Positions 35,201 to 45,605 of a stretch of DNA of 64,000 nt are shown piece by piece (the stretch's first letter is position 1; the number at the start of each line of letters is the position of its first letter). This DNA is from Nitzschia sp. DOCU1 (lineage: Eukaryota; Bacillariophyta; Bacillariophyceae; Bacillariales; Bacillariaceae). The DNA is taken from the NCBI GenBank assembly GCA_951394045.1, contig OX595991.1, forward strand, positions 1,240,001 through 1,304,000, given 5' to 3'. The notes under the pieces were generated by a model that was not told where the DNA came from, ran no database searches, and saw nothing but the letters and a program-made list of their open reading frames with translations. The position numbers and the translations under genes are program-made.

Positions 35201-36350
35201 AACCAGGGTACGAGGGTTTGGGTGTATAGTCAAAGTCAGGAATATCCTGTGACACAATAGTCCGAGACGTAATCAAGTAGCCTTGTGCATTATCCTTGCC
35301 ATCCGAGACCATGTACGAAATCATATAGATTTCATCCTCCTCGGGATTTGGAAACTTGAGTGCCGCCTTGGCACACTCAATATCAAATGCCAGCACTCGG
35401 GGGTTTCCTTTGGTTTCCATGTCGGCGTCCGACAAGTGTGGAATCGGCGGTCCCCCATCCTGGTGCTCCAATGTCACAGTGTACCACGTACCAGCTCGAA
35501 TGTTAAGATCCATGCACACACGAACATTGTAAGGCACATCATACTCTCGGAGCTCTTGCATGTTGCTCCACGAATCTGAAAGAGTAGTTGTGGCGTTGGA
35601 ATCGGTCATTAACAAACTGTCCGTAGTAGCACTTTCTCGTTGAGAAGAGTACGACTTGATCATATCCATTAATTGCTTTCGAACATCCATGAGCTGCGAC
35701 ACATTGTCAAAGAGGAGCTTCCACACCTTGCGTGTCAAATTGTCGGGCGAAAGGTGATTCGGCATGTCCAAATCGGCCATGGGAACGAGCTGAGCATCCA
35801 GGAGCGTTCCATTGAATTTGCGGATGAGCAACTGACCGAGATTTTCATCGTCTGTACGCGTCAACAGATAAAAATAGGGACGATGCAACAGGGTCGTCTT
35901 GAATGTTTCGCCGTCGTCGTCTACAAAGTACAAATCGAGGCCGGCTTGTTCCACGCCGCTACTTTGATCGATTCTCTGTGTTTGTAACACGACATGGTGA
36001 GTATACGATAGCTATCCGAATCATTGCTGACGTTCTCCTTTACTTACCGTGGTGGGAAGCATATGAAATAGCCATCCCCGTCGTTGGACGGGGGGCGCAT
36101 TCGGATCCACGGGTTTATCTTCGAACCTTTCATAGCCGAATTGAAGGTCAATCGCTTCACCTTGCTCTTGACGGAGTCGACGGCGGGCGGCGGCTTCGTC
36201 GCGAGCTGCCGCTTCGGCGTCTTCCGTGCTATTATTGTTGTTATTATTAGAAGAAGAAGTGTTCCCGAATTGTCGCTGATACCTGGAGGACTTTTGGCCC
36301 TGTTTGGACATGGCCTGGCCAAAGATGCGGTTGCCCTTGCCGAACGCCAT
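29283..36350 (-). CDS. POLE: DNA polymerase epsilon catalytic subunit
   Basis: Exons 36350-36048 and 35975-29283 (72 bp intron, phase 0) give 2331 residues, against 2286 in human. This is the leading-strand replicative polymerase. The N-terminus has an Asn run and the conserved WLFHMLPTT. The proofreading exonuclease starts with FDIECAK (Asp299, Glu301) and includes an Exo III block YSVSDAVATYYLYDKY. The polymerase core shows [21 protein letters not shown] (motif A), LNSFYGYVMRKGARW (motif B) and ELDTDGIWCILP (motif C). The C-terminal half is the inactive B-family repeat followed by Cys clusters (CGECHETRDLNLC, CEDCGTEYD) of the zinc region that binds the B subunit. All active-site motifs look intact. 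Confidence 0.97.
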
Positions 36351-36618
36351 GGTTGTTGTCACACAAGATCGGAACAACTACTTGTCCCACAGTTAAAACT
36401 TGTATATATGCCAAAGGGACCGCGCAATACTTTTGGATGATGCAAGATGAAAGGGAAAGCAATGATGACAAAACGGCAGGAAATGTGTTGGAGGGAGGCA
36501 AAAATCCAGGGTCCAAAAGTGACGGCTCGCGCTTTTGTTGGCATTGTTTTGCTAGTATCAAAGTCTACTGAGAAGCGTGTATGTAGAATTCCGTAATGGT
36601 TTTAGGTGAAACCTTGAC

Positions 36619-36630
36619 TTCGCGCCAAAA
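36619..36630 (-). promoter_or_regulatory. E2F-like site upstream of polymerase epsilon
   Basis: The minus strand reads TTTTGGCGCGAA, matching the E2F/DP consensus TTTSGCGCS. It lies about 270 bp upstream of the POLE start. The same core occurs twice upstream of PCNA in this window. Confidence 0.45.
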
Positions 36631-36740
36631 TTTTGGACAGATATAGGCCTTCCCTTCGGCTGTAGAATATTCTCTGCATTTCTTCCTCTCTATGCATTTT
36701 TAGTATTGCTACGAACTGTCTTCATCTCTACTCATCACAC

Positions 36741-36760
36741 GGGGGGGGGGGGGGGGGGGG
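36741..36760. repeat. Homopolymer run of 20 G
   Basis: Twenty consecutive G residues, flanked by CAC and ATGATC. Its true length is prone to sequencing error. Confidence 0.9.
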
Positions 36761-37230
36761 ATGATCACTTTTGAGGGACCACTATCATCTATTAACGCAG
36801 TTAGACTGACATGATAGTAATGGATCTCGCAAGAAATTTGAGGGGTACTTGTATGTCCCTCTTTGAGAATAAGAGGAAGGGAGTGGGACGATGCGCGGGT
36901 AGCAGCAAGATACAGGGATTGCTCAAGACGAAGCGGACGTCTCGGAAAATGGCAAAAGTCGATCAGCGTCCTCAGTATTCTCCACGTCGATGTCTTCAAA
37001 TAGGGAGCTGTGAAACGAAAGGTTTGGGAATCAAAGTCGGCTTCTTCATTACGATATTAGGTAGAACATAAGTACGAGTAGCAACGAGGTCGTAAACCGG
37101 TTCTATGCATGTGATAAGTTGGTTTGTTATAGTAACAACCACTAAGTATCCCCGGAGCATGACATTCGTAGTGGTATATATCTGTGGACCATCGATGCTC
37201 ACGTGGAGTCGTGTCCTAATGACGACTCTG

Positions 37231-38424
37231 CTATAGTACCGTCACCTCGTCAAATGCATCCGTCGTCAGTTGGCGTCCCCGATTCCAGACATCCAGCACT
37301 AAGCTCTTGGAGGTCGACAGCGCTAAATTGTAGTAGTGGCGAGGATTCTCTCGAACCATGTCAATGTGTAACTGTACCATGTCCAAAACGTCGGGTTCGT
37401 CGTCAATAGGTTCTTCTAGAGATTGGGACAATCGTGAGAGAATGTCTTGACCTGAGATCGCCCCAGAGGATCTTGCGGACGACATAATTTCATCCGCTTC
37501 AGGTCCAACATGGCTCTGGAGAAAGTTGGCGACCCGGTCGACAACATTTCCGGGAGCTGACTTGTGCACACGAACCGAAAATCGCCAGTATCGCATGGCC
37601 GGTGTACCGACAGAATCGCTAAAGAACAAATATTGCACGAGGATAGCAAAGCAAAACACACCAATGATAGCCCATGGAAGAGGGTGTACTTGAGCGTTGC
37701 TTCTGACGGCGTCCGCTACTTCCTTCGCCGACTTTTGAGCATTCTTCACCACCACTTTAGGTTCAATCTCTTTTGCCGTGTTCACCAGCTCGGCGACGCG
37801 TCCCTCCATTTGCTTGGCAGTCCTTTTTGTGGAACTTCGCGCCTTTTCTGCCAACTCTTTCGGGTCGACTTGACGTGCCTTTTCCCACCATTCTCGATAG
37901 TTGGCTTCCTTGGTGGATTTCAGCATTTTCTCCAAGTATGTGCCGGCGTCCTTGTAGAGATCCTTCACCGTAGCAACTTCTCTGGTGGGCGCTGTAGGCT
38001 CTACTGGAGTTTCTGCTTCGGCTTCGAAACTCAGCCGCCTGGGTGAGTCCTGCGCTACGGGCGACGGAGAAACATGCTTGGCTCGGGAAGTCTCCTTCTT
38101 TTTTGGCAGGGGACTAAAGAAGTTGGCAATGTCCCTGAACGGGTCAAATTGATTCTGAGGGCTTACATTGCTTGCCTTTGGTGTATTGGAGATCGGCGCA
38201 TCATCTTCTTCCATTTCTGACGCCGCCACTGTCAGCTCTCCAGGTGACGGAACCGAGGCATCGTCCAAGGAAGGCATCATCTTGTCAGATTGCTGCAACC
38301 AGGAAGCAACGTTCTTGACCGGGCTAAACAGCAAATCCTTCAGATCCATGTCATTCTTTGCGGCACTGCTGCTTTTTCGCGGCATGCCAGTACAGGCGCC
38401 CACCTCCTCTTGAATCAATCCCAT
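37231..38424 (-). CDS. Unknown single-pass membrane protein with long charged N-terminal region
   Basis: 397 residues in one exon from the ATG at 38424 (context ACCATGG). The N-terminal 230 residues are polar, rich in Ser/Pro/Glu/Lys and predicted disordered, turning into a charged helix (about 150-225: KDLYKDAGTYLEKMLKS, ELAEKARSSTKRTAKQ). One membrane helix follows at about 235-255 (WAIIGVFCFAILVQYLFF). The C-terminal 140 residues are mixed helical, with VDRVANFLQSHVGPEADEIM and YYNLALSTSKSLVLDVW. There is no N-terminal signal peptide. I do not recognise the family. Confidence 0.62.
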   Translation of the reverse strand: MGLIQEEVGACTGMPRKSSSAAKNDMDLKDLLFSPVKNVASWLQQSDKMMPSLDDASVPSPGELTVAASEMEEDDAPISNTPKASNVSPQNQFDPFRDIANFFSPLPKKKETSRAKHVSPSPVAQDSPRRLSFEAEAETPVEPTAPTREVATVKDLYKDAGTYLEKMLKSTKEANYREWWEKARQVDPKELAEKARSSTKRTAKQMEGRVAELVNTAKEIEPKVVVKNAQKSAKEVADAVRSNAQVHPLPWAIIGVFCFAILVQYLFFSDSVGTPAMRYWRFSVRVHKSAPGNVVDRVANFLQSHVGPEADEIMSSARSSGAISGQDILSRLSQSLEEPIDDEPDVLDMVQLHIDMVRENPRHYYNLALSTSKSLVLDVWNRGRQLTTDAFDEVTVL

Positions 38425-39052
38425 GGTATTGTTGGAGCAAAAATGAAGTAGACAAAGTCTCCCTAGTTGCTTCAATCGGTTCCTCTCTTGCCTACTACTC
38501 CGAGTATCGCCAACACAAGGCTAAATAAAAAGATCTCTTGTCCCACCGACCACAACAACCAACCAAAGAAGCAAAGCAAGCACAACGGAGTGGAGTGTCG
38601 GTGAAAAAAGACGCAAAACGCCGTTTGGCAGAATTGCATCGTCTGCCAATCAAAATCCGAAAAAGCGTTCGGACGCAGCCAACGGTATCCGGGTCCTTCA
38701 AGGACGTGTTCGGACGCGCGCAAGGCATATTCAAATATCTTAAGAAACGAATAAGTTTATTTAATACGACTAGTATGACTGTGAATGGATTCCCAGGTTT
38801 GTATTCGTAATAGTCGATTCATGGTCGAAGGAGTCGTCACTTACGTCATCTCTCTGGCGAGCCGTCGCGGTCTGGTCGTCTCCCCTCCGGCGGTGCCAAA
38901 AAAGCAGCGAGCGGCGGCAGCAGCGACGATGGCCGCGACGATGAGGTTTGCATCAGATCGGCGTTGCGAAGGTCAATGTCCTTTTCACAGTCAGCCATTG
39001 CGACTGCTGTTTCTTGTGATATTACTTTTGACTCTCTACAAGTAGGCCTATC
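38425..39052. promoter_or_regulatory. Divergent promoter region
   Basis: The stretch separates the unknown membrane-protein gene and the NDUFA11-like gene. Short frames on both strands are without motifs. Confidence 0.4.
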
Positions 39053-39726
39053 ATGACAGGCTTTTGGCATTATCGACATGAGCAAGAAAGCCTAGGGAAG
39101 GCTAATGGCATTCAGCCCTTCTCCACAAAGGCCTTCTACGCGGCGGTAAGTGGGATCAACATTCCCTTTGTCTGATGCTTCATTCCGTGAAGAGTTCATT
39201 TAGCTCATTCCCCATTGCTACAATGTGGTTCACACAGACATCAGGTGTGACAGCGGGTGTGGCCTATGGTACTTTGTACTGGGCGTACTATCCCGATAAA
39301 TTTGCCTTTGGACACAAGAACACTGTAGTGAACGGCCCCTCAAGAGGTATGCTCTGGTTGCAACACACGATGTTGCGACCAGCGGTTGCCTTTTCGGTCG
39401 TGGGTCTGACCTTTGCCGGTGTCGAATCTTTTTTGGAAGAAATCCGAGGATCGCACCAAAAGGATCCCTGGAACGCTGCTGGTGCAGGTGTTGCGGCAGG
39501 CATTGTACTTGGTGGATTTGTGACGCGACGATTTGATGTTGCCTCCATGACGGGGCTAGGAATGGGCCTGCTGATGGGAATGGTCGAAATGAATGGATCC
39601 AACCTAATTTGTGATCCAGAGACGGAAGCCGCAAAGAAATTTCCTGTCACCATGCCTTCGAAATTCCAAGAAACAAGCGTCCTGAGCGAACTCAAGGAAA
39701 AATACCCCGCCTACAAGCAAAACTAA
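39053..39726 (+). CDS. NDUFA11/B14.7-like mitochondrial complex I subunit
   Basis: Exons 39053-39145 and 39238-39726 (92 bp intron with gtaagt donor and cacag acceptor, phase 0) give 193 residues. The spliced start reads FSTKAFYAATSGVTAGVAYG, matching the KAY-x-T...AG pattern of NDUFA11. Later blocks include FSVVGLTFAGVESFLEEIRG and DPWNAAGAGVAAGIVLGGF, typical of the Tim17/NDUFA11 membrane family with four hydrophobic segments. In mitochondria NDUFA11 is an accessory subunit at the membrane-arm hinge of NADH dehydrogenase. A Tim17/22/23 family protein is the main alternative. Its stop lies 59 bp from the convergent SGNH-like gene. Confidence 0.68.
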
Positions 39727-39785
39727 ACAAGCATGAATGGCTCTAGCATCATCTAGTCACTCGTACTAAATTTTAAATGTTGTTC

Positions 39786-41301
39786 CTATTGCCGTCTTTC
39801 TTCTCCTGCCGTGACCTTATGGTTGGATTCATCATGATTGTAAACGATTCTCACAACTTCGCGTCCTATTACTTTTGCCAATATTTCGAAGCCCTTCGTT
39901 GAAGGAGTGGCCTGGTCGCTCTTGAATAGCTCTTTGATAATTACCTTATCCTTTGCTTGGTAGTGTTCATTTCCCAGCGAACCAAAGAATATATCGGAGG
40001 CGTCGAAAAACAGCTGACAGAACAGTAAGAGGCAGCGAAATAATCTGTTAGAGAAAGCCGACCACCACCAAGAACAACACAAGGAGCCCACCTGTACATA
40101 CCAAATGTTCGTGTTTTGCACAAAACTTGGCCACTTCCTGGTTGATAAGCTGGATAGATGGCCACAATGGATATTCATCTTCCTTTACGTATTCCTTTTG
40201 CGCGTGATGAAAGATTGTTCTGGGGGCGGTCGCATTTCGAATGGTCTTCACATGCCCATCCGCGTAGGTGGTTCTTGGAAGAATTCCTTCAATGACTACT
40301 ACGGACTTTGGATGCTTCACCTTGATCTCGTCGGCCAGCCGAAGAATGCCAACAATCACGGCTTCTTCGGAGCACTCAGTGACAGCAAGATCATTCGCGC
40401 CAATATGCAGCCACCACACTGTTGATCCCACACAACAAAACACGTAAATTGAGCAAAACAAATGTTAATCTTTTTCAGTGCGACCTGACCGCCTCTACTT
40501 GACATACCTTTTGGGTCAAGATTGGCCGTCTCGCCGTTCTGGATGCGCCATAATAAATTTGAGGTCGTGTCGCCCATGATCCCCAATGCAATACCATCTA
40601 CAAGTCCCCCGTTCGCTCTTTGAAAAGTACGATTGAAAAACCCTTGAATTTCGGATCCTCCAGAGATTGCTCTACCAAGAAATTTGCCGGTCCAAGCTTG
40701 AACAAACTGGTCCCCCAAGAAGACGACGTCTAAGTTAGGTATCGGTTGCGACGCCTTGGCCTTGTTCTCTTCATATGCAGCAATCCAGAGCGTGTTGTCC
40801 TTTTTTGTTGGCACAGTCGGATCTTGACAACGACAATCGTCATCCCCACCGCGTAAGCACCTGCATCGCCAGAAAAATGAAAAGGAGCATATATCTAGTC
40901 AGAATGCACCATCCTCGCCGGCACATGGTTCGTAGTGGAGTTACGAGTGGCAGCAGCTGTACTTACCAATGATCAATCTTGGAAATCTTCAGGTCATAGT
41001 AAGATTGAACGTCACCAAAATGGTTCACCAAGTGGGGAAGAATATACAGAGTTTTACCCCGATGCCTGAAGAACATCATCTTGATCAACAAGATTCCGAG
41101 AAAGACTGCCACACCCACCACAGTTTTCGGATACACGCGGTGGTAGAGTTTCACCAGTGCGACCCCTTGTTCGATTCGATGTTTGATGTACATTAGATAT
41201 TTCGCCACAGAATCTCTTGGATTTTTGTCCTTGTAATCGGACGGATTCAACACCTCCATTTCCATCGCTTCCACCTGCATATCGAGTTTGTCTTTTCCCA
41301 T
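39786..41301 (-). CDS. Membrane-anchored SGNH-hydrolase-fold protein lacking catalytic Ser and His
   Basis: Exons 41301-40967, 40860-40508, 40418-40102 and 40013-39786 (introns 106, 89, 88 bp) give 410 residues. One membrane helix lies at about 62-80 (VVGVAVFLGILLIKMMFF). The rest matches the PAF-acetylhydrolase-like GDSL/SGNH fold: block I DVVFLGDQ (about 156-163), block II LGIMGDTTSNLLWRIQNGE, and block III VWWLHIGANDL formed across an exon join. The nucleophile Ser of GDS is Gln163. In the last block the usual D-x-x-H reads D368-QAT-371, so His is Thr. The block II Gly and block III Asn are kept. It is probably a pseudoenzyme or binding protein. Confidence 0.75.
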
Positions 41302-42152
41302 CTTATCCCACCGGAAGATTCTTCGTCTCGTTGTAAAGGGCTTGAGTCGTTATTGTAGGGATTAGAAGACTGCTTTGTGTTTCAGTTTCCCTTCCAGATA
41401 TTGTTATCCCGACATATTTCGTTTCGCGTTTTTTTCGAATGCAGGATTCTCATCGTGGTCCTCGATCCACCCGGAAGGCCGGCGCGCCGCACAGGACATC
41501 GATGACCCCGAAGAGCGAGCGAGCCAGGATGGAATTGAAGTCGCATGAGTCAACCCTCGACATTCGACTCAAACGAGTACTTTGATCATACCGGTACATA
41601 AAAGAGCTAGCCATCAGTGTGGTCAAGCTTTCTCCAGTCCTCATGACTAATAGAGCCCATCTCAAGTCACTAGCAAACGAGCAGTAAAGTGCGCAAGAAC
41701 GCCCGATTTATAAACATGGGAAGTAATCGAATCGATCTCTGGCATTCGCTGGCACAGGATCTTCGTGCAAATTGTTTGACGTAATCCATGGATGTTTTTG
41801 GTTTCAACTCTGATTGGCGGGCCAACTAGTCGTTTCGTTTCTACCTATCATCAAGGCTCCCGCTATGAACTAACTGACCAATCTAGTACCTGCGCGCAGA
41901 GGACGGTTGTTCCCCTGGGCGGCCAAAACCTTGCCTTGAAGTCATTATTGCTCGGAATCTTGGCATTTTCCAAGTGATAGATAGATGTAATGGCATTCGC
42001 GGCGGAACGGAAGCAAACTATTAGATGCTGAATTGCCTCTCGGATTCCCCAGTTTTCGTTCTGACGTGGCTCGCAAGCTTCGTCGTCAAGGATCCAAATT
42101 TAGAGAGGGGAGGAAACATAACGTGCCGCCGATGACAGATCCATTCGTTTCC
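41302..42152. other. Intergenic, about 850 bp, no gene seen
   Basis: This contains the promoter of the SGNH-like gene and the 3' flank of the rhodanese gene. A few short frames lack motifs. Confidence 0.5.
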
Positions 42153-43916
42153 TTATAGATCCCAAGCTTGGTCTGGGACAGGCTTCTGTTTCTTGGATGA
42201 GCCTTCCCTCTCGGGATGTGCAAAGAAGCAGTCGCTTCTGACGCATTCGACCCCAAAGCGGCACATGCGTCTCTTCATTTGTTGACCAAACTTTTTCTTT
42301 GCAGCGTGACCACCGCCCCATTTCAGAACAGACTCCGCCGCCTTACTTTGGTTGTCTTGGCACCCAGCTGCAGATGAATTCAACGAAGGATTCTTTGCCT
42401 TCATCCCATTTGCCGTGAACTCCACTTCAGAAGCTGGAACTGTCACGTTCTCGGAAACGCACAGTGGACACCGGACGGAAAGCCTGGTCTTTGGATCCTT
42501 GTCGGGCTTCTTCGACATGCATTTGTCGCACATCAATACAGGAACCCCACAGGTCCAGCATTTCTTCTTGCCGACATATCTATCCCATGGACAGCCGCAG
42601 ACGCAACATTTTGAATCAGGCGTCTCTATCTTGGCAGCTTTCACTTTGCTAACGACACCACCGTCTCCCTTTGGGTTGCTAGCGCTCACAGCCTCCCGTT
42701 TGTCGAAAACGAAATTCTTGCCCTTCCAAAAGCCACCACCGTCTGGATACTCTTTCAGATAGCGTTCAATCCCGCCCTTTAACTGATATATTCCTTCGAC
42801 CTCGTTGCCAAGTTTATTTTTGAGATATGCGCTTGCACGTTCACAACGAATACCTCCTGTACAGTACAAAAGAACTGTCTTGTCCTTCAATTGCTCCTTG
42901 GTCGACTCTTTCCCAAGCCAACCCTTAAAGTCAGTAGACTTTCGCATCATGGGGTCAATATATTTGGCTCCTCCAACTGCTTTTTGGCCATCAAATCGCC
43001 CGATAATGGCTTCGTAGTGATTGCGAACGTCGACGACAACGGCGTTTTCCTTTTTCAGCATTTCATGATACTGCTTGGCGTCTAAATGGATTCCTCCGCA
43101 CTGTTCATCATCTGGTCGAAGAGGCGCATCACCTTCCCGAATATCATAAAAGACCAGCTCTTGAACAGGAACGATCCTGAGCTCTTTGAAATGGCGATCG
43201 GCCGGGAGGTCGTCAATATACTTGAAATCGGTCGAGGCAAAGACTTTGCAATCAAAGTTCTTCAAATCTAACGCAAAATGGCGAAGAGTCTCTTTGGCGG
43301 GTGCGTTTGGCATATCCACGGCACTTATTGTTGCATTAACACCTTCCGTAGCGACGCGTATACGCCCGCCAATATTGCGTTGTTTGGCAATGTCGCCCAA
43401 ATATGTCATGAGCAACTTCACCTGATTTTGTGACCATTGTTTTCCGGCAGCAGCCGTAGAATACTGGTAAAACAATACAAGTGATGCTGTTGGATTTTCC
43501 AGTTGCACATCCTCCTTTTTCAGAGTGGACGAATTCAACAGAAGCTGACCAGTATTCGTGTAATTCACCGGACATTTGACCAAAAGCGCATTTGGAAACC
43601 ATTTTCCGAGGCTTCCTTTGTCATTTCCGTCTCCGCCTTCGTCATCGTCGCATGACACTTTCTTATTGCCTCGTTTTGAAGAATCGCCACTTTCGGATAC
43701 TTCCTGAGAAGGCTTTCGAGGAACTTCGATTGGCTTGTGCGAAGCGGCGTAGTCCTCTTCAGACACACTGGCACCCGCATTTGGCGACGATAGTTCCACT
43801 GAGGGTTTCTTTCGTTGCTTGCTCGCCTCACGACGTTCCTTCTTGCTCATTCGTTTCTTCCCATTTTTACTGGAAACAGCGCCATCAGAAGGTGGCTTAT
43901 CATTATCGTCCGCCAT
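42153..43916 (-). CDS. TrhO/TSTD2-like rhodanese protein with C-terminal CCCH zinc finger
   Basis: A single exon of 587 residues from the ATG at 43916. A Lys/Ser-rich disordered N-terminus (about 1-105) precedes the TrhO (UPF0176/YceA) core: an acylphosphatase-like domain with GRIRVATEGVNATIS, KELRIVPVQELV, then a rhodanese domain with VVVDVRNHYEAIIGRF and the active-site loop YCTGGIRCERA. Bacterial TrhO makes 5-hydroxyuridine at tRNA position 34. After it come Cys pairs (CCVCGCPW, CWTCGVPVLMCDKCM, CPLC) and a CCCH finger CRFGVECVRSDCFFAH, which suggests RNA binding. An upstream in-frame ATG at 43982 would add 22 residues. Confidence 0.83.
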   Translation of the reverse strand: MADDNDKPPSDGAVSSKNGKKRMSKKERREASKQRKKPSVELSSPNAGASVSEEDYAASHKPIEVPRKPSQEVSESGDSSKRGNKKVSCDDDEGGDGNDKGSLGKWFPNALLVKCPVNYTNTGQLLLNSSTLKKEDVQLENPTASLVLFYQYSTAAAGKQWSQNQVKLLMTYLGDIAKQRNIGGRIRVATEGVNATISAVDMPNAPAKETLRHFALDLKNFDCKVFASTDFKYIDDLPADRHFKELRIVPVQELVFYDIREGDAPLRPDDEQCGGIHLDAKQYHEMLKKENAVVVDVRNHYEAIIGRFDGQKAVGGAKYIDPMMRKSTDFKGWLGKESTKEQLKDKTVLLYCTGGIRCERASAYLKNKLGNEVEGIYQLKGGIERYLKEYPDGGGFWKGKNFVFDKREAVSASNPKGDGGVVSKVKAAKIETPDSKCCVCGCPWDRYVGKKKCWTCGVPVLMCDKCMSKKPDKDPKTRLSVRCPLCVSENVTVPASEVEFTANGMKAKNPSLNSSAAGCQDNQSKAAESVLKWGGGHAAKKKFGQQMKRRMCRFGVECVRSDCFFAHPEREGSSKKQKPVPDQAWDL

Positions 43917-44588
43917 TGTTATTACGTTGACCTTGCGCAATGATATGTTGTTGTGAAGAGCAACGAGAAGGAGCGTATCCATCCTTTTTTCTTTGAAAAA
44001 TGTGTGAGGAGAGCAGTCTTTTTGTGTGGCCAAAAACTTGGTCTTACTAGTCGAAGATCCATCTTCGCGCGCGCGCCGGACCGACTGACGGAAGGCGAAC
44101 ACTAAGTTAGTCTATATGATTGACTCATTCGACTTTTTCACCGAGAGATGCGTCATGCAAAGAGGCAGGAGAAACAAAGTAACTACTCTCCTACTATCTT
44201 TGTTGCTTTTTCTTTGTTTCTTCTCTACATCTAGCCGAGAGAATAACAGATTTTTGGTGGTGGTTGAAGTGACAAAAGTATTACTATTCCGTTTCTAGAG
44301 TGTTGATCGCTTAATTGGTTTCGTCTTTCAAGAAATATAGTATAAAAAGGCACGACTAGAACACAGGTTGTGCAGGAGAGCAAAAGAATAAGATACATTA
44401 GCTGTAGTGGTAATATTTCATAAAAATATTTGTGGAATTCATGACCGACACCGACAACCAGCGTGGGTCAATCAGCAGTCGTGTCGGCGTTCTTCTAGGT
44501 GCAACTTGCGCGCAATCTAGCTAGCTAGATGTCATCGATTGAATTCACACAAAATAAGCAAACTTTCTATTTCATAGTTATGAAAACA
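43917..44588. other. Intergenic with TATA-like box and hairpin
   Basis: A TATA-like sequence (tataaaaagg, about 44341-44350) is followed about 100 bp later by a hairpin (44445-44487, arms CCGACAC/GTGTCGG) and tandem CTAG (44516-44527). No protein gene is seen. Confidence 0.35.
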
Positions 44589-45605
44589 CTAGAACCCATA
44601 CGCGTCGTCATCATCGTCGTCGTCGGCCGGACTGGAAGCTTTGGGCTTTTTAGTATTGTTGTTGTTGCCATTCGATTCCGAAGCACCGGCTGCTGCCGCA
44701 CCTCCGCCATAGTAACGCCGTCTCAACTCCTCCGTCGACAAGCCAGCATCATCGTGCAAATCAATGAGTTCTTGGTATCCCACACCATCATCGCCATCGT
44801 CTTCGTCGTCATCACCCCGACCCCGCTTGCGAGCCGCCGCTGCCGCTGGAGGATGAGGTTTGGCAGGTGAGGATGCTGCTGCTGCCACCGCTTGAGTTGT
44901 TTGTATGGCAGCAATGATAAAAAGACGAGATACATTGCCTTCTTTGGGAGCCCGAAAGAGACCACGGAGGGTGTGAGTAACTCCACTTTTGTTGTCCGCC
45001 GAAACCTGCTGTTTCCCAGTGAGTACGAAAATGTCTCCTCCAGCAGCCTTCTTTTTCCCGTCAGATGGCGCAGCGGGCGACTTCGCATCCTCCTCCTCGT
45101 CATCTTCATCCCCCGCCTTGGCGCGTGCACGTCGTTTACCATTGTCACCATCCGCCAATATTTGGGCTTGACCCTCCGCCTGAGAATCCAAAAAGCGCTG
45201 CTCTAGCGGATCTATGGCTGCCGAAGGATCCAATTTTGAAATGGAAATCTCCATTGTCAATGTATGATTCCGATCTTTTATGAACCCCTTCAATTCCGTT
45301 GGCTTTAACGTGGGTGCGGCAGGACTCCACGAGCTATCGGGTACAGGTGAGGAGGATGTCAGGCAAAAGAGCTTGGAATCATCCTTCACGTCTTCATAGA
45401 CAATGGCGTTTCCTTCATCCAAATACAAATGACCTTGTAGAATTGGTGAATCCCCGTCGTCTTCCTCTTCGTCGTCATCTTCATCGACAAAATCATCATC
45501 CAACTCATCGTCATCGTCAGCACCAGGGACAAAATCTCCTTCGTCTTCTTCCTCCTCGTCATCCTCGTCATCGTCATCGTAGTCGTTATCGTTTTTGCTC
45601 GCCAT
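44589..45605 (-). CDS. Highly acidic low-complexity protein
   Basis: 338 residues in one exon from the ATG at 45605. The first 55 residues are almost all Asp/Glu. A globular-looking core (about 60-160 and 190-240) includes LQGHLYLDEGNAIVYEDV and FIKDRNHTLTMEISISKLD. Ala/Pro/Lys-rich and acidic linkers follow (KRRARAKAGDEDDEEED), then YQELIDLHDDAGLSTEELRRRYYGG, and a closing Asp run. The acidic tracts and basic patches resemble histone-chaperone or nucleolar proteins, but no known domain is recognised. No signal peptide. An upstream extension lacks an ATG. Confidence 0.6.
   Translation of the reverse strand: MASKNDNDYDDDDEDDEEEEDEGDFVPGADDDDELDDDFVDEDDDEEEDDGDSPILQGHLYLDEGNAIVYEDVKDDSKLFCLTSSSPVPDSSWSPAAPTLKPTELKGFIKDRNHTLTMEISISKLDPSAAIDPLEQRFLDSQAEGQAQILADGDNGKRRARAKAGDEDDEEEDAKSPAAPSDGKKKAAGGDIFVLTGKQQVSADNKSGVTHTLRGLFRAPKEGNVSRLFIIAAIQTTQAVAAAASSPAKPHPPAAAAARKRGRGDDDEDDGDDGVGYQELIDLHDDAGLSTEELRRRYYGGGAAAAGASESNGNNNNTKKPKASSPADDDDDDDAYGF

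Larger units (their letters stand above)
36351..37230. other. Intergenic with polymerase epsilon promoter
   Basis: The stretch contains an E2F-like site (36619-36630) and a 20-G run (36741-36760). Short frames have no motifs. Confidence 0.5.

Noticed and set aside
29283..35990. Many open frames antisense to the polymerase epsilon exon
   Set aside because: They are shadows of a strongly conserved coding sequence, with no motifs or splice logic of their own.
44516..44527. CTAG tandem runs (also near 8110 and 52219)
   Set aside because: Short, simple and scattered in spacers; no gene-relative pattern is strong enough to claim a function.
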